A stretch of DNA of 64,000 nt from Mycobacterium sp. 1554424.7 (GCF_001665295.1 NZ_LZSE01000097.1:1-64000), one strand, 5' to 3'; counted from the stretch's first letter, positions 42,234-51,576 are shown. Numbers and translations: made by a program. The notes: generated from the letters alone by a model not told the origin.

Positions 42234-42473
42234 CGTTGGTCCCCCATTCAGTCGCGTTCGTTGCGGGCGCACCGTTGACAACAGCTGCCAATCTCCAATT
42301 AGCCCGAGCGGGCGTCGCTCACACCTGCAAAATTCGGCGGCGCCGGTTACTGCGCGGGGAGCCGCCAATTCGTTGCGGGGCTGTCCGGACGGATAGACTG
42401 CTACGCCAGTAAGTCGAGCGGCTGAGATCACACGCCGCCGAGCCCAAGAAAATCCAGGTCCGGGGGAAGTGCC

Positions 42474-43358
42474 ATGCCTGAACATCAGAGCGAAACCGTC
42501 AGCTTGGAACCGCACTTCGAGGACGTGCAGGCGCACTACGACCTGTCCGACGAGTTCTTCGAGCTTTTCCTGGATCCGACGCGTACTTACAGCTGTGCAT
42601 ATTTCGAGCGCGACGACATGACCCTCGAAGAGGCGCAGATCGCCAAGGTCGACCTCTCGCTCGGCAAGCTCGGATTGGAACCGGGCATGACGCTGCTCGA
42701 CATCGGGTGCGGGTGGGGCACCACGATCATTCGCGGGCTCGAGAACTACGACGTCAACGTCGTCGGCCTCACGCTGAGCCGCAACCAGCAAGCGCACGTC
42801 CAGCAACGCCTGGACCGGCACCCATCCGCGCGCAGCAAACGCGTGCTGCTGCGGGGCTGGGAACAGTTCGACGAGAAGGTGGACCGCATCGTGTCGATCG
42901 GCGCCTTCGAGCACTTCGGACGCGACCGCTACACCGACTTCTTCAAGATGGCCTACGAGGCTCTTCCCGCCAACGGTGCGATGCTGTTGCACACCATCAT
43001 CAAGCCCAGCGAGGAGGAGTTCAGCGAGCGCGGACTGGCCATCACCATGACCAAGCTGCGGTTCATGAAGTTCATCGTGGACGAGATCTTCCCGGGCGGG
43101 GACCTTCCCAACGCCAAGGCAGTCACGGAGCACGCCGAAGGCGCCGGCTTCGCCGTCAAGCTCGTCCAACCGCTGCGCCTGCACTACGCCCGCACGCTCG
43201 ACATGTGGGCGGCCGCGCTCGAGTCGCGCCGCGACGAGGCCATCGCGGTTCAGTCCCAAGAGGTTTACGACCGGTACATGAAGTACCTGACCGGTTGCGC
43301 GGACCTGTTCCGCGACGGCTACACCGACGTCGCGCAATTCACCCTGGTCAAGGGCTGA
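42474..43358 (+). CDS. Cyclopropane mycolic acid synthase family methyltransferase
   Basis: 294 residues. AHYDLSDEFFELFLDPT and TYSCAYFERDDMTLEEAQ start the family core, LLDIGCGWG binds S-adenosylmethionine, and SIGAFEHFG is the active-site block. It resembles CmaA1 and MmaA2 most, by memory. It adds methylene or methyl groups to meromycolate double bonds while on acyl carrier. The exact reaction (cis-cyclopropane, methoxy, etc.) cannot be read by eye. Confidence 0.92.
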   Translation: MPEHQSETVSLEPHFEDVQAHYDLSDEFFELFLDPTRTYSCAYFERDDMTLEEAQIAKVDLSLGKLGLEPGMTLLDIGCGWGTTIIRGLENYDVNVVGLTLSRNQQAHVQQRLDRHPSARSKRVLLRGWEQFDEKVDRIVSIGAFEHFGRDRYTDFFKMAYEALPANGAMLLHTIIKPSEEEFSERGLAITMTKLRFMKFIVDEIFPGGDLPNAKAVTEHAEGAGFAVKLVQPLRLHYARTLDMWAAALESRRDEAIAVQSQEVYDRYMKYLTGCADLFRDGYTDVAQFTLVKG

Positions 43359-43464
43359 CGCCCGGGCGGTTTATCGGTGCGCCCCCGCGGGTAACACCAC
43401 GAGCAACGACCTGATGCGGTAGGGGCCGAGGTCATTCGGCGCAAAACCGCTGGAAGGACCGACC

Positions 43465-43977
43465 GTGGATGCCGAACGCCGTGCGAGGAAAGTATCGGAG
43501 CAAAGAAGACCGACCGCCGGCCGGCCTGCACGACGCGGGATGGCCGGCGTCGCCCTGGCATGCGAGGTCGTCTCGGCTTGGATTCTGTGCGCGGCGAGCA
43601 TGATCGGACTGTTCGCCTACGTCCAGCCCGACAAGCCGACGGTCGAGTCGACCCTGGGGCCGCCGCCCGCCTCCCACTCGGTGCGTCAGGAGGGAACGGT
43701 CGTCGCGGTGTCGGCGGACTCGCTGACCGCGCGCAGCGCCAACGGGTACACGCAGACCTACCGCGTGACGCCGAACACCACCGTCGTTTCCCGCGGTGGC
43801 CGCCAACTCGTCAGCGGCGCTTCGCGTTTCGCCATCAACGAGCACGTGGAAATCATCGGGACGGTCCAGGGCGGCACGGTGCTGGCCACCGCCGTCGCCG
43901 ACCGCGGACTCTCCAACGGCGACGGGCCGCCGATGGATCACGTTGCGGCCCAGCCAATTAGCGACCCCGGCAGGTAA
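43465..43977 (+). CDS. Membrane-anchored hypothetical with an OB-like C-terminal domain
   Basis: 170 residues from GTG 43465 (GGAAGGA upstream). Basic N-terminus, one membrane helix at about 28-51, then a Thr/Val-rich domain (EGTVVAVSADSLTARSANGYTQTYRVT) that looks like a DUF5666-type beta barrel facing the cell-wall side. Role unknown. Confidence 0.68.
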   Translation: MDAERRARKVSEQRRPTAGRPARRGMAGVALACEVVSAWILCAASMIGLFAYVQPDKPTVESTLGPPPASHSVRQEGTVVAVSADSLTARSANGYTQTYRVTPNTTVVSRGGRQLVSGASRFAINEHVEIIGTVQGGTVLATAVADRGLSNGDGPPMDHVAAQPISDPGR

Positions 43978-44002
43978 CGGGCGGCGGGTCTGCGCTAACC
44001 CC

Positions 44003-44902
44003 TTACCGGTTGCCCAAATGCGCGCCGGCGTCGTCCAATTCGTCGCGGCGCAGGGCCATCGGGGTCTTGGCCGGGATGTCGCCGCCCGCGATCACCGCGC
44101 GGGTGATCGGGGTGAGCGCCCGAAAGAGCGTCTCAACCTCATCGTCGCTGAGCGCGCCGAGCGCCGACAGGGCCAGCGCGTCTGTGCTGGATTCGATGCG
44201 GTCCTTCAGCTCCCGCCCGGCCGCAGTCACGGTGCCGTCGTCGTTGAGCAATCCCCGCGCGGCGAGCCGTTTCTCGTGGTGGGTCCACGCCACCTCGTCG
44301 TAATCGCGGGTGCGGGCGATGTAGTCACGCTCGACCCGGCCGGCCGCCGCGTGCAGCACGTTGGCCTCCCGGCCGGAGACGCCGGCGGCCGCCAGCACCG
44401 CCACATGCCCGTCGCCGCGCTGCTCACGCAGCAGCGTCGCGGCGTGCCATAGCGCGGCCAGCGGTTCGTCAGGCCACGGCAGTGACAGGTTCGCGGCGAA
44501 CAGCGGCCGCCCGTCGAGCGGCGCGTGGCGCGCCGCCTTGCCGGCCAATTCCGCTGCCACAACGACGTTTTCGTCAGGTTCGACGCCGTATCGGCGCAGG
44601 GCCGCGACGGCGGATTCCTGCCGGGCACGCAGCGCGGCGTCCGGACCGGCGACCTCCCAGGCAGCGGGCAGCGCCTTCGCGACGCGCTCGGGGGCGAAGT
44701 TATAAAAGATCGCGGTCACCACGTCCCTCGGCACCGTGCCCAGCGGCGCCGAGCGGGCGGCGAAGTAACCCATCCAGAAGCCTCGGTAACCCAGCGCGTC
44801 CAGCGCGGCACGCGCCTCCGGCGCGAAGTACGTCACGGCATGCACCGGCTCGAATCGATCGAAGAAGCGCCGCGCCAGCTCGGGTTCTCTGCGCATTTTC
44901 AT
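44003..44902 (-). CDS. SCO6745-family helical protein
   Basis: 299 residues of the actinobacterial SCO6745 family: FFDRFEPVHAVTYFAPEARAALDALGYRGFWMGYFAARSAPLG. The C-terminal half contains an HTH-like segment (KRLAARGLLNDDGTVTAAGRELKDRIE). Function unknown. The ATG overlaps the hemerythrin stop (ATGA), so the two are co-translated. Confidence 0.8.
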   Translation of the reverse strand: MKMRREPELARRFFDRFEPVHAVTYFAPEARAALDALGYRGFWMGYFAARSAPLGTVPRDVVTAIFYNFAPERVAKALPAAWEVAGPDAALRARQESAVAALRRYGVEPDENVVVAAELAGKAARHAPLDGRPLFAANLSLPWPDEPLAALWHAATLLREQRGDGHVAVLAAAGVSGREANVLHAAAGRVERDYIARTRDYDEVAWTHHEKRLAARGLLNDDGTVTAAGRELKDRIESSTDALALSALGALSDDEVETLFRALTPITRAVIAGGDIPAKTPMALRRDELDDAGAHLGNR

Positions 44903-45474
44903 TTGCCTTTCAAACTGCCTATGCGAAGCGAAAAGTCGGTGCGTCTGGGTGGCGGCTCGTTCTCGACTGTCTCGACGTAGATTTCGGGGTCGCGGTCGAC
45001 GATCGGCAACCCCTCGGTGGTGGGGTGCTCGGTCATGAACTCGCTGTATTGGCGTCCGAGGGCGTCTCGGAGACCGATCGGCGCATTGCGGCGGAAGTCC
45101 GGCAATCCGTCCCGTTCCTCTTCGCCCATGTGGTCGTCGTTGGCCGCCCGGGTGCGGCCGACGGCGGCCCACCACTCTTCCGTGCCGACCCGCGCCGCGT
45201 TCGCGTCGCGCACCCCATCGCGAATGTCGTTGTGATCACCGATGGCATCGAGCGTCTCGCCTTCGGGGTCGTCGGTGCCCCGCTTCAGCAGCTGCGGGTA
45301 GAAGATCCTTTCCTCGATGTAGGCGTGCACGTCGAGCTTGTCGGCGAGCGGACGCCACACCCGCTCGAGCGCCGAGTTGTTGACCGTTGTCTGCACCCGC
45401 AGCGAGTCCAGTCGGGTGAACTGTGCGCGGAACCAATCGTGATCAGCGACGATCAAGTCGGTGATATCAGCCAT
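44899..45474 (-). CDS. Hemerythrin HHE-domain protein
   Basis: 191 residues. Diiron ligands in DHDWF, HAYIEERIFY, GDHNDIR and DDHMGEEE. Possible roles are oxygen/NO sensing or iron handling. GGCAGGAG lies ahead of the ATG at 45474. Co-translated with the SCO6745-like gene. Confidence 0.85.
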   Translation of the reverse strand: MADITDLIVADHDWFRAQFTRLDSLRVQTTVNNSALERVWRPLADKLDVHAYIEERIFYPQLLKRGTDDPEGETLDAIGDHNDIRDGVRDANAARVGTEEWWAAVGRTRAANDDHMGEEERDGLPDFRRNAPIGLRDALGRQYSEFMTEHPTTEGLPIVDRDPEIYVETVENEPPPRRTDFSLRIGSLKGK

Positions 45475-45631
45475 GCCGACTCCTGCCTCCACCCGCCAAG
45501 CCTTCCGGCCATCGTGTTCCATGCGGAGCGCGAGATCAACCCGGCCCCGACGCGGCTGGCCTTCGCGGGACGAGTCGGATGGATCACAGCGGCGAGGCCC
45601 GGCCGGGGCGCTGAGGCCGGCGAGGGGTGCC

Positions 45632-45637
45632 TAGTCT
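45632..45637 (+). promoter_or_regulatory. Leaderless promoter -10 of the NUDIX gene
   Basis: TAGTCT (TANNNT) ends six bases before the GTG start at 45644, so transcription would begin at or next to the start codon. Confidence 0.45.
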
Positions 45638-45643
45638 CGAGGG

Positions 45644-46363
45644 GTGCCGAACCCTTACGACGACGCCCTGCGTGAGCGGATACGCGCGCACCTGGCGGCC
45701 CACGACCGTCGCACCGTCACCGACCCGACCAAGCGGCACGCAGCCGTCGCGGTGGTGCTGGTCGACTCGGAGGCCGGCGAGGACAGGGTCGATCCGGCGC
45801 CGGTGGACGACTGGAACGCGGGGCGCACGCCGCCGGCGGCGGGTCTCGACGGCCGCATGGTCGACGTGTCCGGCGGCGCGGCTTTTCTGTTGTGCCGCAG
45901 GGCGTCCCGCCTCACCTCGCACGCGGCGCAGTGGGCCCTCCCGGGCGGCCGCGTCGATCCGGGCGAGACCGCGGTCGACGCCGCGTTGCGCGAGCTGCGC
46001 GAGGAGGTTGGCATCGAGCTGCCGGATTCCACGGTGCTGGGCCTGCTGGACGACTACCCGACCCGGTCCGGATACGTCATCACACCGGTGGTGATCTGGG
46101 GAGGCGGACGGCTCGATCCGCGACCCGCACCCGACGAGGTGGTGGCGGTGTACCGGGTCGGGCTGCACCAACTGCAGCGCCTCGATTCGCCGCGATTCAT
46201 CAGCATCGCCGAGAGCCCGCGACCGGTCGTACAGATCCCGTTGGGAAACGACCTGATTCACGCGCCGACCGGCGCGGTGCTGCTGCAGCTGCGGTGGTTG
46301 TGCTTGGAAGGCCGCCACGACCCGGTCGACGGACTCGAGCAACCGGTGTTCGCCTGGAAGTAG
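45644..46363 (+). CDS. NUDIX hydrolase (CoA-pyrophosphatase-like)
   Basis: 239 residues. The NUDIX box is complete: GGRVDPGETAVDAALRELREEVGI (101-124) with the REVGIEL glutamates for metal binding. The N-terminal ALRERIRAHLAAH segment recalls NudL-type CoA pyrophosphatases. It starts at a GTG without a ribosome site and with a TAGTCT just upstream, suggesting a leaderless mRNA. Confidence 0.88.
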   Translation: MPNPYDDALRERIRAHLAAHDRRTVTDPTKRHAAVAVVLVDSEAGEDRVDPAPVDDWNAGRTPPAAGLDGRMVDVSGGAAFLLCRRASRLTSHAAQWALPGGRVDPGETAVDAALRELREEVGIELPDSTVLGLLDDYPTRSGYVITPVVIWGGGRLDPRPAPDEVVAVYRVGLHQLQRLDSPRFISIAESPRPVVQIPLGNDLIHAPTGAVLLQLRWLCLEGRHDPVDGLEQPVFAWK

Positions 46364-46366
46364 GCC

Positions 46367-46486
46367 TAGCAGGGTGCCCTTCCCGTGGGCCGGCCGAATG
46401 CCGGGATGCTCGCCGAAGATCTTGGCGAACGTCTGCCAATACCTTTCGCTCAGCTCGATCAGTTTCTCGTCCGCCGGCAACGGCAT
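46367..46486 (-). pseudogene. N-terminal catalase-family remnant
   Basis: From ATG 46486 the first 40 codons (MPLPADEKLIELSERYWQTF, then FGEHPGIRPAHGKGTLL) match the start of small catalase-family peroxidases (SrpA/Rv-type). Homology ends at the 3' end of the NUDIX gene; the remainder is missing. The heme-pocket and Tyr ligand regions are gone. Confidence 0.65.
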
Positions 46487-46670
46487 GGTGGTCTCCCGTC
46501 CGACGCAGTGGCTTGGCGGGATAACTGTCTGGCCGTGGAGGGACCGAGTATTCGGGCAGGGCGCTCCCGGAAGCGGGCCGCCGAAACTGGGAATCCAAAG
46601 CGGCACTTGCCGTTTGCGCCGGGCCCGAGTCGGCACGCGCATATGCGCAGCCGGATCTAAACCGTCCCGG

Positions 46671-46922
46671 CTAGCTCGGTGAATGCGGTGTGGGGCTCTG
46701 CTCCGATTCCCACTTCGCCGCGAGAGATCTCTTGACCGCCGTGCCGGGTGCCAGGTCGAGCTGGAACGTCTCGCCGGCGCCTTCGAGAGTCACGACGAAG
46801 CGGCCGTCGGTGAAGTCCTTGAACACCACCTTGTACGGCCGTTCGCCAGCGCCGCGGTCGACAGCGATCACGTCGCCGGGCGCGACGTCGTCGATTCGGT
46901 CGTTACCGGTAACTTCAGCCAT
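46671..46922 (-). CDS. Small hypothetical beta-strand protein
   Basis: 83 residues from ATG 46922 (MAEVTGNDRIDDVAPGDV). Pattern of beta strands with conserved Gly/Asp turns, and a GETFQLDLAPGTAVKRSL tail. No recognised family; likely a mycobacteria-restricted small protein. Confidence 0.62.
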   Translation of the reverse strand: MAEVTGNDRIDDVAPGDVIAVDRGAGERPYKVVFKDFTDGRFVVTLEGAGETFQLDLAPGTAVKRSLAAKWESEQSPTPHSPS

Positions 46923-46976
46923 ACACGCGACGATAGCGACCAATCGAATTGCGATGCAACATTATTGAAGGCGAGC

Positions 46977-47192
46977 TCATTTGGTTAGCTGCACCAGGAA
47001 ATCATGGCAGCGCTGCGCGCGCTTGGAATCCTCCGCCATGACATCCTCGAAGAACGAGGCGACGTCGTCGAGCCCCGCGTTCTTAGCATCGCGGACGTAC
47101 TGTCCGTAGTCGTGTCCGGCCTTCAGCGAGTGGTACTGCACCGAAACAAGGTCGTACGTCACGTCGTCGAAGCCGGTTTCCCCCGTGGCCAT
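46977..47192 (-). CDS. Small acidic conserved protein
   Basis: 71 residues, MATGETGFDDVTYDLVSVQYHSL at the start, helical and acidic. GAGGAGG precedes the ATG. Function unknown; similar small proteins occur next to stress genes in other mycobacteria, by memory. Confidence 0.68.
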   Translation of the reverse strand: MATGETGFDDVTYDLVSVQYHSLKAGHDYGQYVRDAKNAGLDDVASFFEDVMAEDSKRAQRCHDFLVQLTK

Positions 47193-47442
47193 TGCGCGCC
47201 TCCTCAGGTCGTCGTCAGAGTTGACGTCTGAGGCCTACCCGTGGGCCGCGCGCCTAAACGAATGGCGGCGTCGTCGGATGTACGCGGTCTGTAGAGCCCG
47301 TAACCATTATCTGCGGGTGCTGTCACTCGACGGACGTGCAATATTGGTCTTCTGGTAACCGGCGGGCGGATTGTGTCTGCGAACCTTGACCGACGCTCCG
47401 GGACGGAGGAGTCGCCGCGACCAAAGAAGGGAAAGGGCGACC

Positions 47443-50400
47443 ATGACGGAACACTTGCGCGCTTACAACAGTCTTTGGCAGGTCCGCAGCGACTCGTGGT
47501 GCCGGTTGGAGGAGGCCGCCGATCGGCTCACCCGCCCGACCACCGAGGGCGCCCTGAAGACGAAGTGCATCAACACCTGCCAAGAATTGCTCACGCGGCT
47601 AAGCACTCTCGAGCCGTACTGGGCCTATCCGGGTTCGCCGCAATTCGCCCGGGTCCAGCGCCTGTTCGCCGCCGGCAGCTACGACAAGTTCGCGCAAGCG
47701 TTGGTGCAAATCAACCGCGCGCTGACCACGGAGTCGTACCGCACGGGCGACGTGGAGAACGCCGGCGCCGACGACCTGGACATGTTCCCGTCCGATCCGC
47801 GCCAGCTCGTCGAGCATCAGCCGGCGACGCAGCGTGACCGCCCCTATTTCGAGGTGCTCGTCGTCGAGAAGATGACCGAGGACCAGGAGCGGGCGCTGCG
47901 CAACGAGGTCCGCAAATGGCGGCGCCCCGACGACGAATTCGTCTACGAACTCGTCGTGGTCGCCAGCGGGGACGAGGCGCTCATCGCGGCCCGGCTGAAC
48001 GTGAACCTGCAGGCGGTGGTGATCCGGCGGCGGTTCTCACACCAATCGGCGCGGGATCTGTCGTCGCTGGCGGAGTTCGTCGACACCGGGGTGTCGCACG
48101 AGTTGGCGGACCACCAGTCGCCCGAGGAGCGCGCGCAGATCCTCGCGGTTTCCCTGGCAAAGTTGCGGCCCGAACTCGACCTGTACCTCATGACCGAGAT
48201 CGACGTGGAAGACATCGCGGGGCGGCTGGGCCAGTACTTCCGCCGGGTGTTTCACGCTCGGGAAGGCATGCTCGAGCTGCACCTGTCGATCCTGCAGGGT
48301 GTGGCGGCGCGCTATCGCACGCCGTTCTTCAGCGCGCTCAAGCAGTACAGTCACCGGCCCACGGGTGTCTTTCACGCCCTGCCGATTTCGCAGGGCAAGT
48401 CGATCGTCAACTCGCACTGGATCAGGGACATGGTCGGTTTTTACGGCCTGGACGTGTTCATGGCCGAGACGTCGGCCACGTGTGGCGGCCTGGACTCCCT
48501 GCTCGAGCCGACCGGGCCGCTGCGCGAATCCCAGCAGCTCGCCGCGGAAGCCTACGGGTCGCGCCACACCTACTTCGTCACCAACGGAACCTCGACGGCG
48601 AACAAGATCGTCACGCAGGCGTTGGTGGCGCCGGGCGACATCGTGTTGCTGGACCGCAACTGCCATCAGTCCCATCACTACGGGATGATGCTCGCCGGCG
48701 CGAATGTCATTTACCTCGAGGCGTATCCGCTCAACGACTACTCCATGTACGGCGCGGTCCCGCTGCGCGAGATCAAGTCGAAACTGTTGGCGCTCAAGCG
48801 CGCCGGCAAGCTCGACCGGGTCAAGATGATGTCGCTGACGAACTGCACCTTCGACGGGATCGTCTACGACGTCGAACGGGTCATGGAGGAGTGCCTGGCC
48901 ATCAAGCCCGATCTCGTGTTCCTCTGGGACGAGGCATGGTTCGCGTTCGCCCGCTTCCACCCCGTGTATCGCACCCGCACCGCCATGGCGGCGGCGCGCG
49001 CGCTGCGGGAGCGGCTGGCCGACCCCGAGTACAAGCGCCGCTTCGAGGAGGATCTGGCAACCGGGGGTGCGCCCAGCGATGACGACCTGCTGGACCGCCG
49101 CCTGCTTCCCGATCCGGCACGGGCCCGGGTGCGGGTCTATGCGACCCAATCGACGCACAAGACCCTGACCGCGCTGCGCCAGGGGTCGATGATCCACGTC
49201 TTCGATCAGGACTACGACCAGAAGGTGGCGGAGCCGTTCCACGAGGCGTACATGGCGCACACCTCGACCTCGCCCAACTACCAGATCCTCGCGTCGCTGG
49301 ATCTCGGCCGCCGGCAGGTGGCGTTGGAGGGTGTGGAGCTGGTGCAGCGGCAGATCGAGAACGCGATGCAGCTGCGTGACGCGATCGACAACCATCCCCT
49401 CCTCAGCAAGTACATGCGATGCCTGCGGACTTCCGATCTGATTCCCGAGGATTTCCGGCCGTCGGCCATCGACCAGCCCCTACGCTCCGGGCTGCGCAAC
49501 ATGATGGCCGCCTGGGACCACGACGAGTTCGTGCTCGATCCGTCGCGGATCACGTTGTTCATCGGGCCCACCGGCTACGACGGGGACACCTTCAAGCGCC
49601 AACAGTTGATGGACCGCTACGGGATCCAGATCAACAAAACGTCGCGCAACAGCGTGCTGTTCATGACCAATATCGGCACCACCCGCAGCTCGGTGGCGTT
49701 CCTGGTGGAAGTTTTGGTCAACATCGCCCGCGAGTTGGACCAGGACATCTCAGAGATGAGCCTGGGTGAGCGCGAGCACTTCGCAAAGGCGGTCTATCGG
49801 CTCACCGAAATGTCGTTGCCGCTGCCCGATTTCAGCGGCTTCCACCCGGCGTTCCTGGACCACAGCGGCAGCGAGGCGACGCCCGAGGGCGATGTTCGCC
49901 GGGCGTTCTACCTCTCCTATGACGACACCAACTGCGAATACCTCACCGGCGAGCAGATCGACGAACGCTTGGACGCGGGAGTCGACATCGTGTCGGCGAC
50001 CTACGTGACGCCCTACCCGCCAGGGTTTCCGGTGTTGGTGCCCGGCCAGGTCTTCAGCCGCGAGATCCTGCAGTTCATGCGCGACCTCGACACCCCTGAA
50101 ATCCATGGCTACCTGCCGAACTTCGGCTATCGCGTGTACACCGAGAAGGCCATCGAGATGGTCAGTGAGTCCGTCGGGTTGCCATCCAACGGCCACCGAT
50201 CTACGCGACGGAAGGCCGCACCGGCGCCGGCGAAAACGCCGAAAAAGAAGTCGGCCAAGCACGGGGCGCCCGACGGCGACGGGAATGTTCCCGAGGTAGG
50301 GCACGAGGAGCTGGTCGGGGCGCAGCAGCCCGGCGACGCGCTAACCGCGGACCCGCCGCCGGCCGAGAGCACTGTCCCCGAGGGCGGTGTGGAAGAACTC

Positions 50401-50448
50401 GTCGGTGCGCAGCAGCCCGGCGACGCCGTGCAGGCCGAGAAGGGCTAG
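47443..50448 (+). CDS. Large PLP-dependent Orn/Lys/Arg decarboxylase, Rv2531c-like
   Basis: 1001 residues. An N-terminal ~330-residue wing/flavodoxin-like domain is followed by the fold-type I PLP domain with Lys573 (ATQSTHKTL) as the cofactor lysine. DEAWFAF and GTSTAN are other PLP-domain blocks. It probably makes a polyamine or agmatine/cadaverine-type amine. The last ~75 residues are Lys/Ala/Pro-rich and contain two copies of EELVGAQQPGDA; Rv2531c, as remembered, is shorter. Start ATG follows GGGAAAGGG. Confidence 0.88.
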   Translation: MTEHLRAYNSLWQVRSDSWCRLEEAADRLTRPTTEGALKTKCINTCQELLTRLSTLEPYWAYPGSPQFARVQRLFAAGSYDKFAQALVQINRALTTESYRTGDVENAGADDLDMFPSDPRQLVEHQPATQRDRPYFEVLVVEKMTEDQERALRNEVRKWRRPDDEFVYELVVVASGDEALIAARLNVNLQAVVIRRRFSHQSARDLSSLAEFVDTGVSHELADHQSPEERAQILAVSLAKLRPELDLYLMTEIDVEDIAGRLGQYFRRVFHAREGMLELHLSILQGVAARYRTPFFSALKQYSHRPTGVFHALPISQGKSIVNSHWIRDMVGFYGLDVFMAETSATCGGLDSLLEPTGPLRESQQLAAEAYGSRHTYFVTNGTSTANKIVTQALVAPGDIVLLDRNCHQSHHYGMMLAGANVIYLEAYPLNDYSMYGAVPLREIKSKLLALKRAGKLDRVKMMSLTNCTFDGIVYDVERVMEECLAIKPDLVFLWDEAWFAFARFHPVYRTRTAMAAARALRERLADPEYKRRFEEDLATGGAPSDDDLLDRRLLPDPARARVRVYATQSTHKTLTALRQGSMIHVFDQDYDQKVAEPFHEAYMAHTSTSPNYQILASLDLGRRQVALEGVELVQRQIENAMQLRDAIDNHPLLSKYMRCLRTSDLIPEDFRPSAIDQPLRSGLRNMMAAWDHDEFVLDPSRITLFIGPTGYDGDTFKRQQLMDRYGIQINKTSRNSVLFMTNIGTTRSSVAFLVEVLVNIARELDQDISEMSLGEREHFAKAVYRLTEMSLPLPDFSGFHPAFLDHSGSEATPEGDVRRAFYLSYDDTNCEYLTGEQIDERLDAGVDIVSATYVTPYPPGFPVLVPGQVFSREILQFMRDLDTPEIHGYLPNFGYRVYTEKAIEMVSESVGLPSNGHRSTRRKAAPAPAKTPKKKSAKHGAPDGDGNVPEVGHEELVGAQQPGDALTADPPPAESTVPEGGVEELVGAQQPGDAVQAEKG
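50274..50445 (+). repeat. In-frame repeat EELVGAQQPGDA at the decarboxylase C-terminus
   Basis: Two near-identical segments, (E)ELVGAQQPGDA preceded by a V-(P)-E-(V/G) stretch, separated by about 40 residues of Pro/Ala spacer. They end just before the stop. Confidence 0.6.
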
Positions 50449-50450
50449 CC

Positions 50451-51020
50451 TCATCGGTCGGATGCGGCGGGTGGGCGCCGTTCGATGATCGCCGCGGCGC
50501 GCTCCCCCCAGCGAATGTTCTCCTTTTCGAACGAGATTCCACGCAGCAACGTCAGGTAGGGGCCTACCCGTTCCGCCTGGGCCAGGTATTCGGCTTCGCT
50601 GCGGCCGTCGAGCATCCGGGCCCGCATGCGTTCGTAGCGTTGCAATTTGGTCTTGGCCCATTGCACTCGTTGCACCATGAAGTCGTGGACGGCCTGCGCG
50701 TCACCGGCGTCGACGGCCATGACTTTGACCGCGAGCTCGTCGCGGATCGCGGAGGGCTTCGGCGCCCGGGCGGTAAATTGCCGGATCGCCTCGTAGCCCG
50801 CCTCGGTCAGGGAGAACATGCGCTTGTTGGGCCGGCGATCCTGATGCACCATCCGCGCCTGGATCAGGCCTTGCTCGGCGAGCCGGTCGAGTTCTCGATA
50901 CAGCTGCTGCGGGGTGGCCATCCAGAAGTTCGCCACTGAGGCGTCGAAGCCCTTCGCCAGGTCGTACCCGGAGGCCTCGCCCTCGAGGAGCGCGGCCAAC
51001 ACCGCATCGCGCAGGGACAT
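50451..51020 (-). CDS. PadR-family transcriptional regulator
   Basis: 189 residues from ATG 51020. Winged HTH: SLRDAVLAALLEGEASGYDLAKGFDASVANFWMATPQQLYRELDRLAEQGLIQ, then a C-terminal dimerisation helix. Divergent from the SnoaL/LLM pair, and likely their regulator. It ends three bases after the decarboxylase stop, convergently. Confidence 0.87.
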   Translation of the reverse strand: MSLRDAVLAALLEGEASGYDLAKGFDASVANFWMATPQQLYRELDRLAEQGLIQARMVHQDRRPNKRMFSLTEAGYEAIRQFTARAPKPSAIRDELAVKVMAVDAGDAQAVHDFMVQRVQWAKTKLQRYERMRARMLDGRSEAEYLAQAERVGPYLTLLRGISFEKENIRWGERAAAIIERRPPAASDR

Positions 51021-51107
51021 GCCGACAGTGTAACTATGCGAATATTCAACAAAGTGATTAATCGCACATCGACAGACGGCCGAAGAGGGCTTAGCGTCGA
51101 GCACGCC

Positions 51108-51125
51108 TATTCAACAAGTTGAGTA
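51108..51125. promoter_or_regulatory. Inverted repeat between padR and the SnoaL/LLM operon
   Basis: TATTCAAC-AA-GTTGAGTA (one mismatch pair). A weaker half, TATTCAACAAAGTGATTA, lies at 51043-51060. Probable PadR operator. Confidence 0.5.
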
Positions 51126-51138
51126 TCCGAGGTGTCGC

Positions 51139-51576
51139 GTGAGTTCGAAGCATCCCTTTCGTATGGCGGTCGAGGAGCGCGACGAGGCGGCCATCCAGGC
51201 GATGCTGGCCGACACGGTCGTGTTCACCAGCCCGGTGGCGTTCAAGCCCTATGTCGGCAAGCCGATAACCGCGGCGATCCTCCGCGGTGTGCTGCGGATC
51301 TTCGAGGACTTCCACTATGTCCGCGAAATCGCCGACGGCAACGGGCGCGATCACGCGCTGGTGTTCGAGACCGGGATAGCCGGGGCGCCGGGCGTAAAGG
51401 TCACCGGTTGCGACTTCCTGCACTTCAACGACGACGGCCTGATCGACGAGTTCATGGTGATGGTGCGGCCGCTGTCGGGAGCGACAGCGCTGGCCGAGGC
51501 GATGGGCGCGCAGTTCGACCGGATCCAGCAAGAGGCCGTCGAACTGGCCAACCAGTTCGCGACGGCGCAGGGCTAG
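51139..51576 (+). CDS. SnoaL/NTF2-fold protein
   Basis: 145 residues from a GTG: MSSKHPFRMAVEERDEAAIQAMLADTVVFTSPVAF. The compact NTF2-like pattern may accompany the F420-type enzyme encoded seven bases downstream as an isomerase or binding partner. Confidence 0.82.
   Translation: MSSKHPFRMAVEERDEAAIQAMLADTVVFTSPVAFKPYVGKPITAAILRGVLRIFEDFHYVREIADGNGRDHALVFETGIAGAPGVKVTGCDFLHFNDDGLIDEFMVMVRPLSGATALAEAMGAQFDRIQQEAVELANQFATAQG

Noticed and set aside
40875-43337. Minus-strand frame that fuses WS/DGAT with an upstream 370-codon stretch
   Set aside because: The extra part is antisense to the mycolate methyltransferase; WS/DGAT starts at 42233.
43371-43601. Minus-strand short frames before the membrane protein
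   Set aside because: No ribosome site or family resemblance; they overlap the start of the plus-strand gene.
44903-45175. N-terminal extension of the SCO6745-like protein
   Set aside because: It is antisense-frame noise over the hemerythrin gene; ATG 44902 overlaps the hemerythrin stop.
48037-49395. Minus-strand open frame opposite the decarboxylase
   Set aside because: Composition and lack of motifs show a codon-bias shadow of the PLP enzyme.
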